DNA from: Verrucomicrobiota bacterium
GTDB lineage: Bacteria; Verrucomicrobiota; Verrucomicrobiia; Verrucomicrobiales; DEV007
NCBI GenBank assembly: GCA_018970725.1
Contig: JAGWVU010000004.1
Location: forward strand, 1 to 64,000
DNA length: 64,000 nucleotides
Direction of reading: 5' to 3'
Part shown: positions 49,762 through 58,193 of the stretch, piece after piece
Position numbering within the stretch: position 1 is the stretch's first letter
Layout of the letters: each line of letters opens with the position of its first letter
Translations under genes and position numbers: made by a program
Notes under the pieces: model-generated
Told to the model about the DNA's origin: nothing
The model's database searches: none
Seen by the model: only the letters and a program-made list of their open reading frames with translations

Positions 49762-50117
49762 GCGTCCCCCCGGGTTCGTCGCAACACCACCTCGACGGAA
49801 GCAGCGTCGCTCAGGATGAACTTCCGCACCACCACCTCCACTTCACGCAAGCCGAACCTTCCCAGCAAGCCCGACGCGAGCTCCAAAGCCAGCGTCTCAA
49901 TGAGCCTCCGCGGGCGCGCCGCGGTCTCCTCCCGCACCCACTCGGACACGGTATAATAATCGACCGTGAGGGCCACGTCATCCCCCAAGGCGCCATCCCA
50001 GCCCCGCGCGGGGACCAACTCCAAGTCGACCTCGAGCGATTGAGCCCGACGCCGTTCCTCATCGCCTACACCGATGTGCGCGGTGACCCGCAATTGTTTC
50101 AGTCGTATCCGGTCCAT
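49758..50117 (-). CDS. folB: dihydroneopterin aldolase family protein
   Basis: A 119-residue protein of FolB size that begins MDRIRLKQLRVTAHIGVGDEE. The strand-helix pattern HIGVGDEERRRAQSLEVDLEL, DYYTVSEWVREE, RRLIETLALELASGLL and VVVRKF corresponds to dihydroneopterin aldolase, which cleaves 7,8-dihydroneopterin in folate synthesis; the active-site Glu and Lys positions are plausible (E of GDEE, K of VVRKF). I start at the ATG at 50117; a GTG at 50141 adds eight residues. Its stop overlaps the sigma factor start, an unusual coupling. Confidence 0.88.
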   Translation of the reverse strand: MDRIRLKQLRVTAHIGVGDEERRRAQSLEVDLELVPARGWDGALGDDVALTVDYYTVSEWVREETAARPRRLIETLALELASGLLGRFGLREVEVVVRKFILSDAASVEVVLRRTRGDA

Positions 50118-50248
50118 CCGGGGAGAATGATGGCGCGCCACACGACGCGTTCTACGTTTACCCCCCTCATACGCTTCAGGTCAAGGATGCAGCGCAGGCA
50201 ATGCGGCTCTTTTGAACCATCGGCCCCACCAAAAAAGACGGGTGGTGC

Positions 50249-50608
50249 TCAGTTCCCGGTGCGGAAGCGCAGGCTGCGGACGGTATCCCGCCCGAACCGC
50301 TCCTGCAGCTGGGTGAGGATGAACCCGGCGTGGAAACGCTCCAGGGTGTATTTCAGGGCGGGCTGGGCAACGGCGACGATCAACTCTCCCTTCCGCAAGC
50401 TAACGGGGCGGCTGAAGGCGGCGTTGGCGGGACCGACGACGCTTTCCCAAGAATCCAGAATCTGGCTCTCGGCCACCTGATCCCGCAGGCCAAACCGCTC
50501 AAGATGCGGCTGGAGAAGGTCCACCAAGGTCTTCGGCCCCCGTTGGGACTCCGCACTCGGCAGCATCCCGCGGTCCCGGAGGAGCTGCCGAAGTTCCTCC
50601 TCCGTCAT
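50249..50608 (-). CDS. DUF721 (DciA-like) protein
   Basis: A 119-residue protein. Its C-terminal two-thirds (LQPHLERFGLRDQVAESQIL, SWESVVGPANAAFSRPVSLR, GELIVAVAQPALKYTLERF) is the DUF721 domain. DciA members load the replicative helicase in bacteria without DnaC; whether this one does is not shown. It starts 3 bp after the ferredoxin stop and is followed by a 131-bp gap before folB that contains no gene. Confidence 0.85.
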   Translation of the reverse strand: MTEEELRQLLRDRGMLPSAESQRGPKTLVDLLQPHLERFGLRDQVAESQILDSWESVVGPANAAFSRPVSLRKGELIVAVAQPALKYTLERFHAGFILTQLQERFGRDTVRSLRFRTGN

Positions 50609-50611
50609 GAA

Positions 50612-50845
50612 TTACTTTCCGTTGTTGCCGATCGCCTCCACCGGACAGCCTTCCATGGCCTCCTCGCAAAGCGCCATCTCCTCATCGCTCTCCGGTTGCT
50701 TGTAGACGAAAGAATAACCCCCGTCATCGCTGCGAGTGAAATTCGAGGGCGCCGTCTCGCGACAAAGGTCGCAATCGATGCACTGGTCATCCACAAAAAA
50801 TTTCCCGGTGACGTTCTCCGGCCACTTGTTCTCGATATCAGCCAT
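50612..50845 (-). CDS. small 4Fe-4S-type ferredoxin
   Basis: A 77-residue protein with CIDCDLCRE (Cys22, 25, 28) and a distal Cys-Pro (GCPVEA, Cys67), enough for one 4Fe-4S cluster; Cys60 is an extra cysteine. The second CxxCxxC typical of two-cluster ferredoxins is missing. It is a soluble electron carrier of the monocluster type common in Verrucomicrobia. Partner enzyme unknown. The reading frame stays open far upstream to 51685 through thiG on the opposite strand, which is a shadow. It is divergent from thiG. Confidence 0.88.
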   Translation of the reverse strand: MADIENKWPENVTGKFFVDDQCIDCDLCRETAPSNFTRSDDGGYSFVYKQPESDEEMALCEEAMEGCPVEAIGNNGK

Positions 50846-50974
50846 GTGACGGTGGTTTCCTTGCTTTGACCCGATTGTAGCCGGAGGATCCCCCATCGCA
50901 ACCGATTTCACTGCACCTGTCCGCCGACTTGTCTTGAAATGCCCGCGATCCGCCGTAAGTCTCCCGTTTCGCCC

Positions 50975-51766
50975 ATGTCCGCTCCGCTCGTCATCGCCGG
51001 CCGCTCCTTTGCCTCCCGACTTTTGGTCGGCACCGGAAAATTCGCTTCGAACGCGATCATGCGCGATGCCTTGGAAGCCAGCGGCACGGAAATCGTCACG
51101 GTGGCTTTGCGCCGGGCCAGCCTTTCCACCCGACCGGATGCCTTCGCGGACATTCTCGATTTCATCGATCAGGACCGCTACCTCATCCTTCCCAACACGA
51201 GCGGCGCGATGAACGCCGGGGAAGCGGTCCGCCTGGCGCGTCTCGCGGTCACCGCCGGACTCCCCCCGTGGGTCAAACTCGAGATCCATCCGGACCCGGC
51301 CTACCTCCTTCCGGACCCGATCGAAACGTTTCGCGCCACCGAAGAACTGGTCAAGGAAGGTTTCACGGTCCTCCCCTACATCAACGCGGATCCCGTGCTC
51401 GCCAAACGCCTCCAGGACGTCGGGGCTGCCACCGTGATGCCCTTGGGCTCGCCGATCGGCTCCAACCGCGGAATCGAAACCCGGGCGCAAATCGAGATCA
51501 TCCTCCGTCAGGCGACCGTTCCGGTCGTGATCGATGCCGGTCTGGGCGCTCCGAGCCATGCCGCCGCCGCCATGGAAATGGGCGCGGATGCGGTGCTCGT
51601 CAACACCGCCCTCGCGGTCAACGGGGATCCCGCGGCCATGGCCCGCGCCTTCCGCCTCGCGGTCGAAGCCGGCCGGTCCGCCCATGAAATCGGACTCGCC
51701 CCCACCGGGACCTTGGCATCCCCCACGAGCCCGCTCACCGCCTTCCTCAGCCCGGGCCCCAGCTGA
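50975..51766 (+). CDS. thiG: thiazole synthase
   Basis: A 263-residue TIM-barrel enzyme that makes the thiamin thiazole ring from 1-deoxy-D-xylulose 5-phosphate, ThiS-thiocarboxylate and dehydroglycine. Landmarks: [12 protein letters not shown], the Schiff-base lysine in [10 protein letters not shown] (K101), [30 protein letters not shown] and [15 protein letters not shown]. Start at ATG 50975; the frame opens at 50939. No thiS, thiF or thiH is next to it; an ABC ATPase-like gene follows 3 bp later. Confidence 0.95.
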   Translation: MSAPLVIAGRSFASRLLVGTGKFASNAIMRDALEASGTEIVTVALRRASLSTRPDAFADILDFIDQDRYLILPNTSGAMNAGEAVRLARLAVTAGLPPWVKLEIHPDPAYLLPDPIETFRATEELVKEGFTVLPYINADPVLAKRLQDVGAATVMPLGSPIGSNRGIETRAQIEIILRQATVPVVIDAGLGAPSHAAAAMEMGADAVLVNTALAVNGDPAAMARAFRLAVEAGRSAHEIGLAPTGTLASPTSPLTAFLSPGPS

Positions 51767-51769
51767 TTC

Positions 51770-52558
51770 ATGGCCCTTCTACGCGTCGAAAACCTCTCGT
51801 CCGTCCACCGGACCGGAGGCGGGTGGTTCTCCGGTGCCCCGCGCGTCGAGGTCAGGGCTGTCGATGCCGTCGGGTTCACGATCGAGGAGGGCCGGGCGGT
51901 GGGCATCGCTGGGGAGACCGGTTGCGGCAAGACCACGCTGGCCCTCACCCTTTTGCGGATCCTGCCCCCTGCCGGCGGCACCGTCCACTTTGCCGAACGA
52001 CCGGTTTTCCGAATGAGCAGCCACCGTTTCCAACGCCTCCGGAGCGATCTCCAGATGCTTTTTTCCCACCCCAACGACGCCTTCCGGCCGGGCTGGACGA
52101 TCCGCCGCCTCTTTCAGGAAGTCCTCCGGCTGCATCAACGGGAACTGGGCCGCAAGGAATCCCGGGACCGGATGGAGACGCTCCTTGACGCTGTCGGGCT
52201 TTCCCGGGATTGCCTGAGCCTTTTCCCCGGGGACCTCAATCTCTTCGACCGACAGCGGGTCTGCCTCGCCCGGGCCTTGGCCGCGCAACCCCGACTTCTG
52301 ATTTGCGACGACCCGACGCGCTATCTGGACACGGTGAGCCAGGCCCGGATCCTCGACATCCTCCGGGAGATCCGGATCCAGCGGCGCATCACCCTGCTCT
52401 ACCTCGCGCGGGAATACGCCGTGGCCGAGCACCTGAGCGATGAAATGCACATCATGAACCGCGGTCGAATCGTGGAGTCGGGTTCTCCGGACGAGCTTTT
52501 CCACTCGGCCCGTCACGAATGCACCCGGCAGTTGCTCGCCTCGGGCGGGATGATGTGA
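51770..52558 (+). CDS. OppF/DppF-like ABC ATPase with degenerate catalytic motifs
   Basis: A 262-residue ABC ATPase-type protein of the oligopeptide-transporter branch. Walker A is intact (GETGCGKTT, 48-56). Other motifs are not: the Q-loop Gln is Ser99 (FSHPNDAFRP), the signature SGGQ reads NLFD (157-160), the Walker B catalytic Glu is Asp181 (LLICDDPT), and the switch His is Arg214 (LAREYAVAEHL). It can probably bind nucleotide but hydrolysis is doubtful. There is no permease or binding protein nearby; it lies between thiG and rodA. It may be a regulatory or structural ABC protein, or a decaying gene that is still free of stops. Confidence 0.85.
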   Translation: MALLRVENLSSVHRTGGGWFSGAPRVEVRAVDAVGFTIEEGRAVGIAGETGCGKTTLALTLLRILPPAGGTVHFAERPVFRMSSHRFQRLRSDLQMLFSHPNDAFRPGWTIRRLFQEVLRLHQRELGRKESRDRMETLLDAVGLSRDCLSLFPGDLNLFDRQRVCLARALAAQPRLLICDDPTRYLDTVSQARILDILREIRIQRRITLLYLAREYAVAEHLSDEMHIMNRGRIVESGSPDELFHSARHECTRQLLASGGMM

Positions 52559-52579
52559 TATCTTTGAGGTCGACCGGCG

Positions 52580-53764
52580 ATGACTCCGCTCCTCCGCAAA
52601 CTTCTCGGCATGAACTGGTTCATGGTGGCGAACATGTTTGCCCTCATCGCTTTCGGCATCGCGGCCATCTATGCCGCGGGCTGGATGAAGGAGGAGGCGT
52701 CCCTCGTAAATGCATGGAACCGCCAGATGGTCTGGGTGGGGGTCGGCACCGTGATTTTCTTTGCGGCCAGCCTCATCGATTATTCGTGGGTCGGTTGGGG
52801 AGCCATTCCGGTGTATCTCTGCGGGATCGTCCTCTCCCTGCTGGCTCTGGCCGCGGCGGAATCGATCCATGGCCACGAGAGCTGGCTGCAACTCGGTCCG
52901 GTCCGTTTCCAACCTTCCCAGATCGCCGTGGCCGGCACCATCCTGCTGGTGGCGCTGCTCCTCGGAGGCCTTCATCACGTCCATCCCTTCTTCCGGAATC
53001 CCTTCGTCAAGCTGGGGCTCGCGGCCGGTTGCTGCATCCTCCCCTTCGGCATCGTGCTGGCCCAGGGCGACTTCGGCTCGGCGATGGTCTTTCTGCCGGT
53101 CGCCGCGGCGATGATCCTCGTGGGTAACATCCCTTTTCGCTACATGATCGTCGTCGCCCTGATCGGTCTCTCCGCCGTTCCATGGGCCTTTTTTTTCGGA
53201 TTGGAGCCGCACCAGAAGACCCGGATCACCGTCTTCATGGATATGCTGTCCGGGAAGCCGGTGGACACCCAGGGGGACGCTTATGCGGCGCATTACATCA
53301 TCCAAGCGGTCGGCTCCGGTGGCCTCGCCGGCAAAGGTTTCCTCGAGCCGAAGACGATCAACAATCTCGGTTTCATCCCGAAGCGCACCGCGATCAACGA
53401 CTTCATTTTCGCGGTCATCGCAGAGGAATGGGGGTTCTACGTCACCGCGGCGCTCATCGCGGGACTCGCCCTCCTCTTGCTGCAGTGCCTCTTCATCGCC
53501 CTCTACAGCCGCGACGGCCTCGGCCGCATCCTTTGCGCCGGGGTGGCGGCCTTGTTCTTCGCCCATGTGTTCCAGCACGTGGGCATGAATCTCCTCATCA
53601 TGCCCATCACCGGCATCCCCCTGCCCTTCATCAGCTACGGCGGCACCTTCCTGCTCATTTGCATGTTCCTCTGCGGCATGGTCCAGAGCATCTGGGTTCA
53701 CCGGGACGGTGCCAGCCAGCGCATTGCCAACGCGGGCCCCTCCCTTGGCGACTTCCGCCCGTGA
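52580..53764 (+). CDS. rodA: RodA/FtsW-family peptidoglycan glycosyltransferase
   Basis: A 394-residue polytopic (SEDS) protein with about ten TM helices and the family core: GHESWLQLGPVRFQPSQIA, AQGDFGSAMVFLPVAAAM, GSGGLAGKGFLEP, IPKRTAINDFIFAVIAEEWG and GIPLPFISYGGT. The Asp in TINDFIF-like loop (AINDFIF) is the conserved catalytic-region acid. It polymerises lipid II during lateral wall growth. mreB/mreC/pbp2 are not in the window. It begins 21 bp after the ABC ATPase-like gene. Confidence 0.92.
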   Translation: MTPLLRKLLGMNWFMVANMFALIAFGIAAIYAAGWMKEEASLVNAWNRQMVWVGVGTVIFFAASLIDYSWVGWGAIPVYLCGIVLSLLALAAAESIHGHESWLQLGPVRFQPSQIAVAGTILLVALLLGGLHHVHPFFRNPFVKLGLAAGCCILPFGIVLAQGDFGSAMVFLPVAAAMILVGNIPFRYMIVVALIGLSAVPWAFFFGLEPHQKTRITVFMDMLSGKPVDTQGDAYAAHYIIQAVGSGGLAGKGFLEPKTINNLGFIPKRTAINDFIFAVIAEEWGFYVTAALIAGLALLLLQCLFIALYSRDGLGRILCAGVAALFFAHVFQHVGMNLLIMPITGIPLPFISYGGTFLLICMFLCGMVQSIWVHRDGASQRIANAGPSLGDFRP

Positions 53765-53773
53765 GTCTTCCCC

Positions 53774-54376
53774 TTGGACCGATTTCCACAAAAAGATAAG
53801 AACAGCACCCGGCCTCGGACCATTACCCAATCAGTGGGCCCTTCCCGAACAGATCCCGGCGCTCCGGATGCCTTTGTCGCCCTCGTCCTGGCCAACCAGC
53901 TCCGGATCCGCAATTTCATCCGGTCCCTCGTCGCCAACCGGCACGATGCCGAGGATCTTTACCAACGGACCAGCGTGGTGCTTTGGAAGAAGTTCGACCA
54001 ATACGAACCCGGAAGCAGCTTCGCCTCTTGGGCCATGCGGGTGGCCTACTTCGAAATTTGCGACTACCGCAAACGACTGGCCCGGGCCAAGGTGACCTTC
54101 AGTCAGGAGATCTTCGATGCGCTGGCGGAGAAAGTCGCCAAACTCAACGAAGAGGAAGACGACGATCGCCGCGAAGCCCTCGAAGCCTGCCTTGCGGGAC
54201 TCAGCGAACAAAACCGCGAACTCATCCGGATGCGCTATCTGGAAGGATTGGATGTCGAGGACGTGTCCAAACTGGTCGATCGCCCGGCCAAGACGGTCTA
54301 CCGGATCCTCCAACAGGTGCGCAACTGGCTCCAAGGCTGCATCCAACATCGCCTGACCCGGCAACCCTCCCCATGA
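53774..54376 (+). CDS. ECF sigma factor, PVC type
   Basis: A 200-residue sigma-70 family protein: region 2 (AFVALVLANQLRIRNFIRSL, DAEDLYQRTSVVLWKKFDQY, FASWAMRVAYFEICDYRKR) and region 4 (LSEQNRELIRMRYLEGLDVE, AKTVYRILQQVRNWLQ). Start uncertain: TTG at 53774 or GTG at 53834, with no clear ribosome-binding site. It is coupled by an ATGA overlap to the FecR-LamG gene, which is its probable anti-sigma partner. Confidence 0.9.
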   Translation: MDRFPQKDKNSTRPRTITQSVGPSRTDPGAPDAFVALVLANQLRIRNFIRSLVANRHDAEDLYQRTSVVLWKKFDQYEPGSSFASWAMRVAYFEICDYRKRLARAKVTFSQEIFDALAEKVAKLNEEEDDDRREALEACLAGLSEQNRELIRMRYLEGLDVEDVSKLVDRPAKTVYRILQQVRNWLQGCIQHRLTRQPSP

Positions 54377-55962
54377 ACGGACTTTCCTCCCAGTCCCGCC
54401 CCCGCGAATTGATCCTTCGTTGGTGCGACGACCGCATCACCGAAGCCGAAACCTTGGAATTGGAGACCTTGCTCCGGCAGGATCCCTGTCTCGCCCGTCT
54501 TTTCGCGGAGCTGACCCACGTCCATGCCACCCTGGAGAACCTCGGACCGGCCTCGTCGCCATCCCGAGCCTGTTTGCCCCTCCCGCTTCAAGCCTTGCGA
54601 CCGCCGCGCTCCCCGTGGATCCGCCACCTGCTCTCCCTCGCCGCCGCCCTGCTCCTCCTCGGAATTCCCGCCGCCCTCCTCGTGCGGTCCCGGCCCGGCG
54701 AGTCTCCCGGCCCGACCGGACTGCCGACCCGCAGTTTGGCCGTCGTCAACCACATCCTCGACGCCACTTGGCAGGCAGACGACCTCGCCCTTCGCCCCGG
54801 AGATCTCATCGGGCCCTCCCGGATCCGCTTGGCAGCCGGCTTGATCCAACTCCAGTTTTTCAACGGGGTCCAGGCCGTCATCGAAGGCCCGGCGGACTTT
54901 GAGATCGTCTCGGGCGAGGAGGCCTACTGTCACCTCGGACGTTTTCACGCCATCGTCCCACCGCAGGCGGATTGTTTCCGGGTGCGCACCCGGCAGGGGG
55001 AATTGATCGATTTCGGCACGGAATTCGGCCTTGAAGTCAAACCGGAGGGCGCCGAGGTCCATGTCTTCGACGGGGAGGTCGCGTTCCAAACTGGTGAGGA
55101 CCGGATCCCCACCCGGCTCGGCGTGGGGCGCGCCGCCCTCATCGCCACGGATGGCACGGCCGAAGCCAGGGAAGCCGACGCCGACTTGTTCGCCTCCTAC
55201 CGGGAAGTCAACCAGATGCAGGCGATGTCCACCGAGAAGCGACTCACCGAGTGGTATCAATCCAGCCTTTTCTGGAGAACCCACCCGGGCATCCTCGCTT
55301 ACTTCGACTTTGAAGAGAAGGATTACCTGACCGGAACCTTCCAAGGCCAGAGCACCGGCCCTTATCGTGATCCGGTTTCCGGTCTGGTGGTCGGCGCCGT
55401 GTCAAGCCAGGGACGCTGGCCCGGGAAGGCCGGACTTTCCTTCTCGCGCACCAGCGACCGGGTGAGGATCCATATCCCAGGAACCCATCGGGCGCTCACC
55501 CTCGCCGCTTGGATCCGGGTCGATGACCTGAAACCGCGTCAACACGGCCTCCTGATGTCCGAGGGCGAGAGCGAGGGTTCCGTGCAATGGTCGATCGATG
55601 GCGCGGCCCGCCGCCTCAACTTCCGGGCGGTCCCGCCCTCCGGTGATCCCGGGGAAACCATTTCCCTTGCTTCCGAACCGTTGCCCCTCGCGGACCTGCT
55701 GAATCAATGGGTTTTCCTCGCCACCTGCTACGACGCGGACCGGCAAACCGTCGAACATTACCTCAACGGGGAACTTGTCGGACGCGGGGACCTGCCACGG
55801 GCACCGTCCTTGCGCATCGGCGTGGCCGATATCGGCAATTGGACCTCCCCGACCATGGAGGATTCTCACTTCGAGGGCATGATCGACGAGTTGATGACCT
55901 TCTCCCTCCGGTTCACGGAGGATCAATTGGCCGGCATCGCCAGGTCCGGCCGTCCCTATTGA
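54373..55962 (+). CDS. FecR-like anti-sigma regulator with C-terminal LamG domain
   Basis: A 529-residue single-pass protein. The cytoplasmic N-terminus (1-75; RELILRWCDDRITEAETLEL, anti-sigma-like helices) precedes a TM helix (about 85-106) and a FecR periplasmic domain (about 120-285; LIDFGTEFGLEVKPEGAEVH, VFDGEV). A LamG/concanavalin-like domain (about 370-525; LTLAAWIRVDDL, HYLNGELVG, GMIDELMTFS) ends the protein. The pairing suggests glycan-responsive control of the upstream sigma factor. Convergent 7-bp overlap with rsmB. Confidence 0.88.
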   Translation: MNGLSSQSRPRELILRWCDDRITEAETLELETLLRQDPCLARLFAELTHVHATLENLGPASSPSRACLPLPLQALRPPRSPWIRHLLSLAAALLLLGIPAALLVRSRPGESPGPTGLPTRSLAVVNHILDATWQADDLALRPGDLIGPSRIRLAAGLIQLQFFNGVQAVIEGPADFEIVSGEEAYCHLGRFHAIVPPQADCFRVRTRQGELIDFGTEFGLEVKPEGAEVHVFDGEVAFQTGEDRIPTRLGVGRAALIATDGTAEAREADADLFASYREVNQMQAMSTEKRLTEWYQSSLFWRTHPGILAYFDFEEKDYLTGTFQGQSTGPYRDPVSGLVVGAVSSQGRWPGKAGLSFSRTSDRVRIHIPGTHRALTLAAWIRVDDLKPRQHGLLMSEGESEGSVQWSIDGAARRLNFRAVPPSGDPGETISLASEPLPLADLLNQWVFLATCYDADRQTVEHYLNGELVGRGDLPRAPSLRIGVADIGNWTSPTMEDSHFEGMIDELMTFSLRFTEDQLAGIARSGRPY

Positions 55963-57152
55963 GACTCCGCCCCGGAACGCAACACCGCGGCGTAAAAACC
56001 ATCCCAACCGGTTTCGGCCGGGGAGATCTGCTCTTCCTCGATCCAGCGCAGCCCGGCCCCTGCCGTCACCCGCTCGACGGCGCGATGGTTCTCCTCCGGC
56101 AGGATGGAGCAGGTGGCGTAGACCATCACGCCCCCGGGGCGCAACATCGCAGGGCAGGAATCGAGCAATTCGTCCTGGATCCGGCGCACGCGCCCGATGT
56201 CTGACGGCGTGAGCCGCCACTTCAGATCCGGCTGCCGCTTCAAAGTTCCCAAGCCGGAACAAGGCGCATCGACGAGCACCCGGTCAGCTTGCCCAGCCAA
56301 AGCGGCAAGGGTCACCGGATTCATCGGGGCCACCCGGATGTTGGTGACCCCCGCGGCAGCGGACCGGCGCTGCAACTCCCGCAGCCGACGCGGATCCACG
56401 TCCAACGCATGGATGAGGCCGCGATTCGCCATCAACGCGGCGAGGTGCAAGGTCTTGCCCCCGGCACCGGCACAGGCATCGACCACGATTTCATCGGGAC
56501 GCGCCCCGAGCAAGGGAGCGATCCGCTGGGAAGCGGCATCCTGGATTTCCACCCGGCCCTCGAGCAGCAATCCCTTGGGGATCACCCGGCCCTCCGGAAG
56601 CTCCAAGGCCTCCGGCATCCCGGCCACCGGCGTGGCCTCAATCCCATGACCCGATAACCACGCCCGGGCCTCGCACGGACTGTTGCGCAAGGTATTGACC
56701 CGTAGATAGACGCGGGCCCTCCGGTTCAGGGCCGTGAGTTCGGCCTCCCATCGCGCCCCCAATCCGGCCACGCCCCATTCGTCGAGCCAGTCCGGGATCG
56801 ACTCCCGGACGGCGCGTCCCTGCCCGGCCAGCGCCGTCTCCCGTTCCGCCATCTCCGCGTCCCCGGCCCCTTCATGACGCCACCAGGAAGGCAATTCGAA
56901 CCCCATGCGCCGCCACTGCGCCGCGCAGAGGGCCGCGGTGTCCCCTTCCGCGACATCCGCGATGAACGCCAAGGCGCGTCGCCACCGGACGACCTCGAAA
57001 ACGGTTCCGGCGACGAACGCGCGGTCCCGTTTTCCCCACTTCGGATGCCGCGCGAAGGCCGCACCGAGTTCGTGATCCAGCACCTTGCGACGCGCGAAAA
57101 CCCCGTCCGCCACCTCGACGGCCGCTTCAGCAAGAATCCGGTGCAGGATCAT
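55956..57152 (-). CDS. rsmB: RsmB-type 16S rRNA (cytosine-C5) methyltransferase
   Basis: A 398-residue protein. The NusB-like N-domain (HRILAEAAVEVADGVFARRK, RDRAFVAGTVFEVVRWRR) precedes the SAM-dependent methyltransferase domain: DACAGAGGKTLHLAAL, DAPCSGLGTLKRQPDLKW and YATCSILPEEN with the two catalytic cysteines. The RQPDLKW signature is that of RsmB (C967 in E. coli). A GGAGG ribosome-binding site 9 nt upstream supports ATG 57152; the frame opens at a TTG at 57188. Confidence 0.9.
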   Translation of the reverse strand: MILHRILAEAAVEVADGVFARRKVLDHELGAAFARHPKWGKRDRAFVAGTVFEVVRWRRALAFIADVAEGDTAALCAAQWRRMGFELPSWWRHEGAGDAEMAERETALAGQGRAVRESIPDWLDEWGVAGLGARWEAELTALNRRARVYLRVNTLRNSPCEARAWLSGHGIEATPVAGMPEALELPEGRVIPKGLLLEGRVEIQDAASQRIAPLLGARPDEIVVDACAGAGGKTLHLAALMANRGLIHALDVDPRRLRELQRRSAAAGVTNIRVAPMNPVTLAALAGQADRVLVDAPCSGLGTLKRQPDLKWRLTPSDIGRVRRIQDELLDSCPAMLRPGGVMVYATCSILPEENHRAVERVTAGAGLRWIEEEQISPAETGWDGFYAAVLRSGAESQ

Positions 57153-57161
57153 TCCCAGAAC

Positions 57162-57166
57162 CCTCC
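57162..57166 (-). promoter_or_regulatory. ribosome-binding site for rsmB
   Basis: GGAGG on the minus strand, 9 nt before the ATG at 57150-57152; it decides the start against the upstream TTG. Confidence 0.55.
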
Positions 57167-57228
57167 GGGCTTTCCGGTCCGATGGCAAGAGATTGCCTTG
57201 GGCCCCGTTTCCGGGTTATCCTGTCACC

Positions 57229-58188
57229 ATGAAACACTGGGTTTGGCTTGTCGCTTTTCTCGCCTTGGTTCCAGCCCGATGCCCGGCACAGACAGGGGGC
57301 TCGAGATTGCCCGATTTCTCCGTGCCCGAGGGAATGGAGCGCCGCGATTTTCCCCTCGGCCGGGCGGACCTCGAAACCGTGGAAGCCCTCTGCAAGGAAA
57401 CCATCGGCGAGGGCGGAAAATACCACATCCTGCGCTCGGTCCGCGTCCTCCGGGTGATCGCCCCCCCGGGTCAGGTGGAAACCGTCCGGCAAATGCTGGC
57501 CCACCTCACCGCACCTCCGCCCAATGTGAAAATCGAGTTCATTGCCCGGTCGGTCCGGGAGGAAACGACCCGCGGCTTTGATTTCGGCACCCGGGGCCCG
57601 ATTCCGCGGGGCGGAGCGATCGAAATCGATGTGCTCAACCAACGCACCCAAGGCGCCGGGCTGAACACCCAGTTCATTCTCGTGCAGTCCGGCAAGGAAG
57701 GCTTCATCGAAATCGCGCGCGACGTGCCGATGATCGACTACTTCACCCGCTATGTCGCGGACGGCCTTTACGGGGCGGTTTTGGGCGCCTCCCCCTTCGT
57801 GACCGGCAATCCGGAACTCATCATCCTGGCCACCGGGCACTTCGAAGTCCCGCAGATCCGCTGGGAGAAAGAGGGGACCCGGATGCTGGTCCTCCCGGTC
57901 GTGGAGGGTGACTTGATCCACCTCACCGTGATGCCGCAGATCTCCGCGATCACCATCGTCGATCCCGAGGTATTCCGGCAGCGCCGCCTCAACACCTACC
58001 TGACCGGCAGACAGCAGTTTGTCACCTACACCCATCTGGCCACCACCATCACCGTGAAGAGCGGGCAGGAAGTCAATGTCGGCGGCTTCGACAAGGCGGA
58101 ACCGGAATTCAACCGCTACTTCTTCGGGGCCGGGAAACACCAGACGAGCGCCGCCGGGACGTTCACGGTCCGGGCCACGATCCAGTGA
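57229..58188 (+). CDS. exported secretin-domain-like protein
   Basis: A 319-residue protein with signal peptide MKHWVWLVAFLALVPARCPA. The mature region has a secretin N-domain-like alpha/beta unit (ILRSVRVLRVIAPPGQVETV RQMLAHL, followed by NVKIEFIARSV) and a beta-rich C-terminal region (LTGRQQFVTYTHLATTITVK, QEVNVGGF). This resembles the short GspD/PilQ-like proteins of Planctomycetes and Verrucomicrobia, but it is too short for a full secretin gate. Function unknown. A monocistronic plus-strand gene, convergent with ispE 5 bp away. Confidence 0.6.
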   Translation: MKHWVWLVAFLALVPARCPAQTGGSRLPDFSVPEGMERRDFPLGRADLETVEALCKETIGEGGKYHILRSVRVLRVIAPPGQVETVRQMLAHLTAPPPNVKIEFIARSVREETTRGFDFGTRGPIPRGGAIEIDVLNQRTQGAGLNTQFILVQSGKEGFIEIARDVPMIDYFTRYVADGLYGAVLGASPFVTGNPELIILATGHFEVPQIRWEKEGTRMLVLPVVEGDLIHLTVMPQISAITIVDPEVFRQRRLNTYLTGRQQFVTYTHLATTITVKSGQEVNVGGFDKAEPEFNRYFFGAGKHQTSAAGTFTVRATIQ

Positions 58189-58193
58189 GGGGC

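Noticed and set aside
50846-51685. 280-codon N-terminal extension of the ferredoxin
   Set aside because: It runs antisense to thiG and is low-complexity; the ferredoxin alone has the normal small size.
51779-53830. 683-codon open frame on the minus strand, very rich in Asp, Glu, His and Arg
   Set aside because: The unusual composition comes from reading the complement of hydrophobic rodA codons. It spans thiG-rodA neighbours with strong homology on the plus strand.
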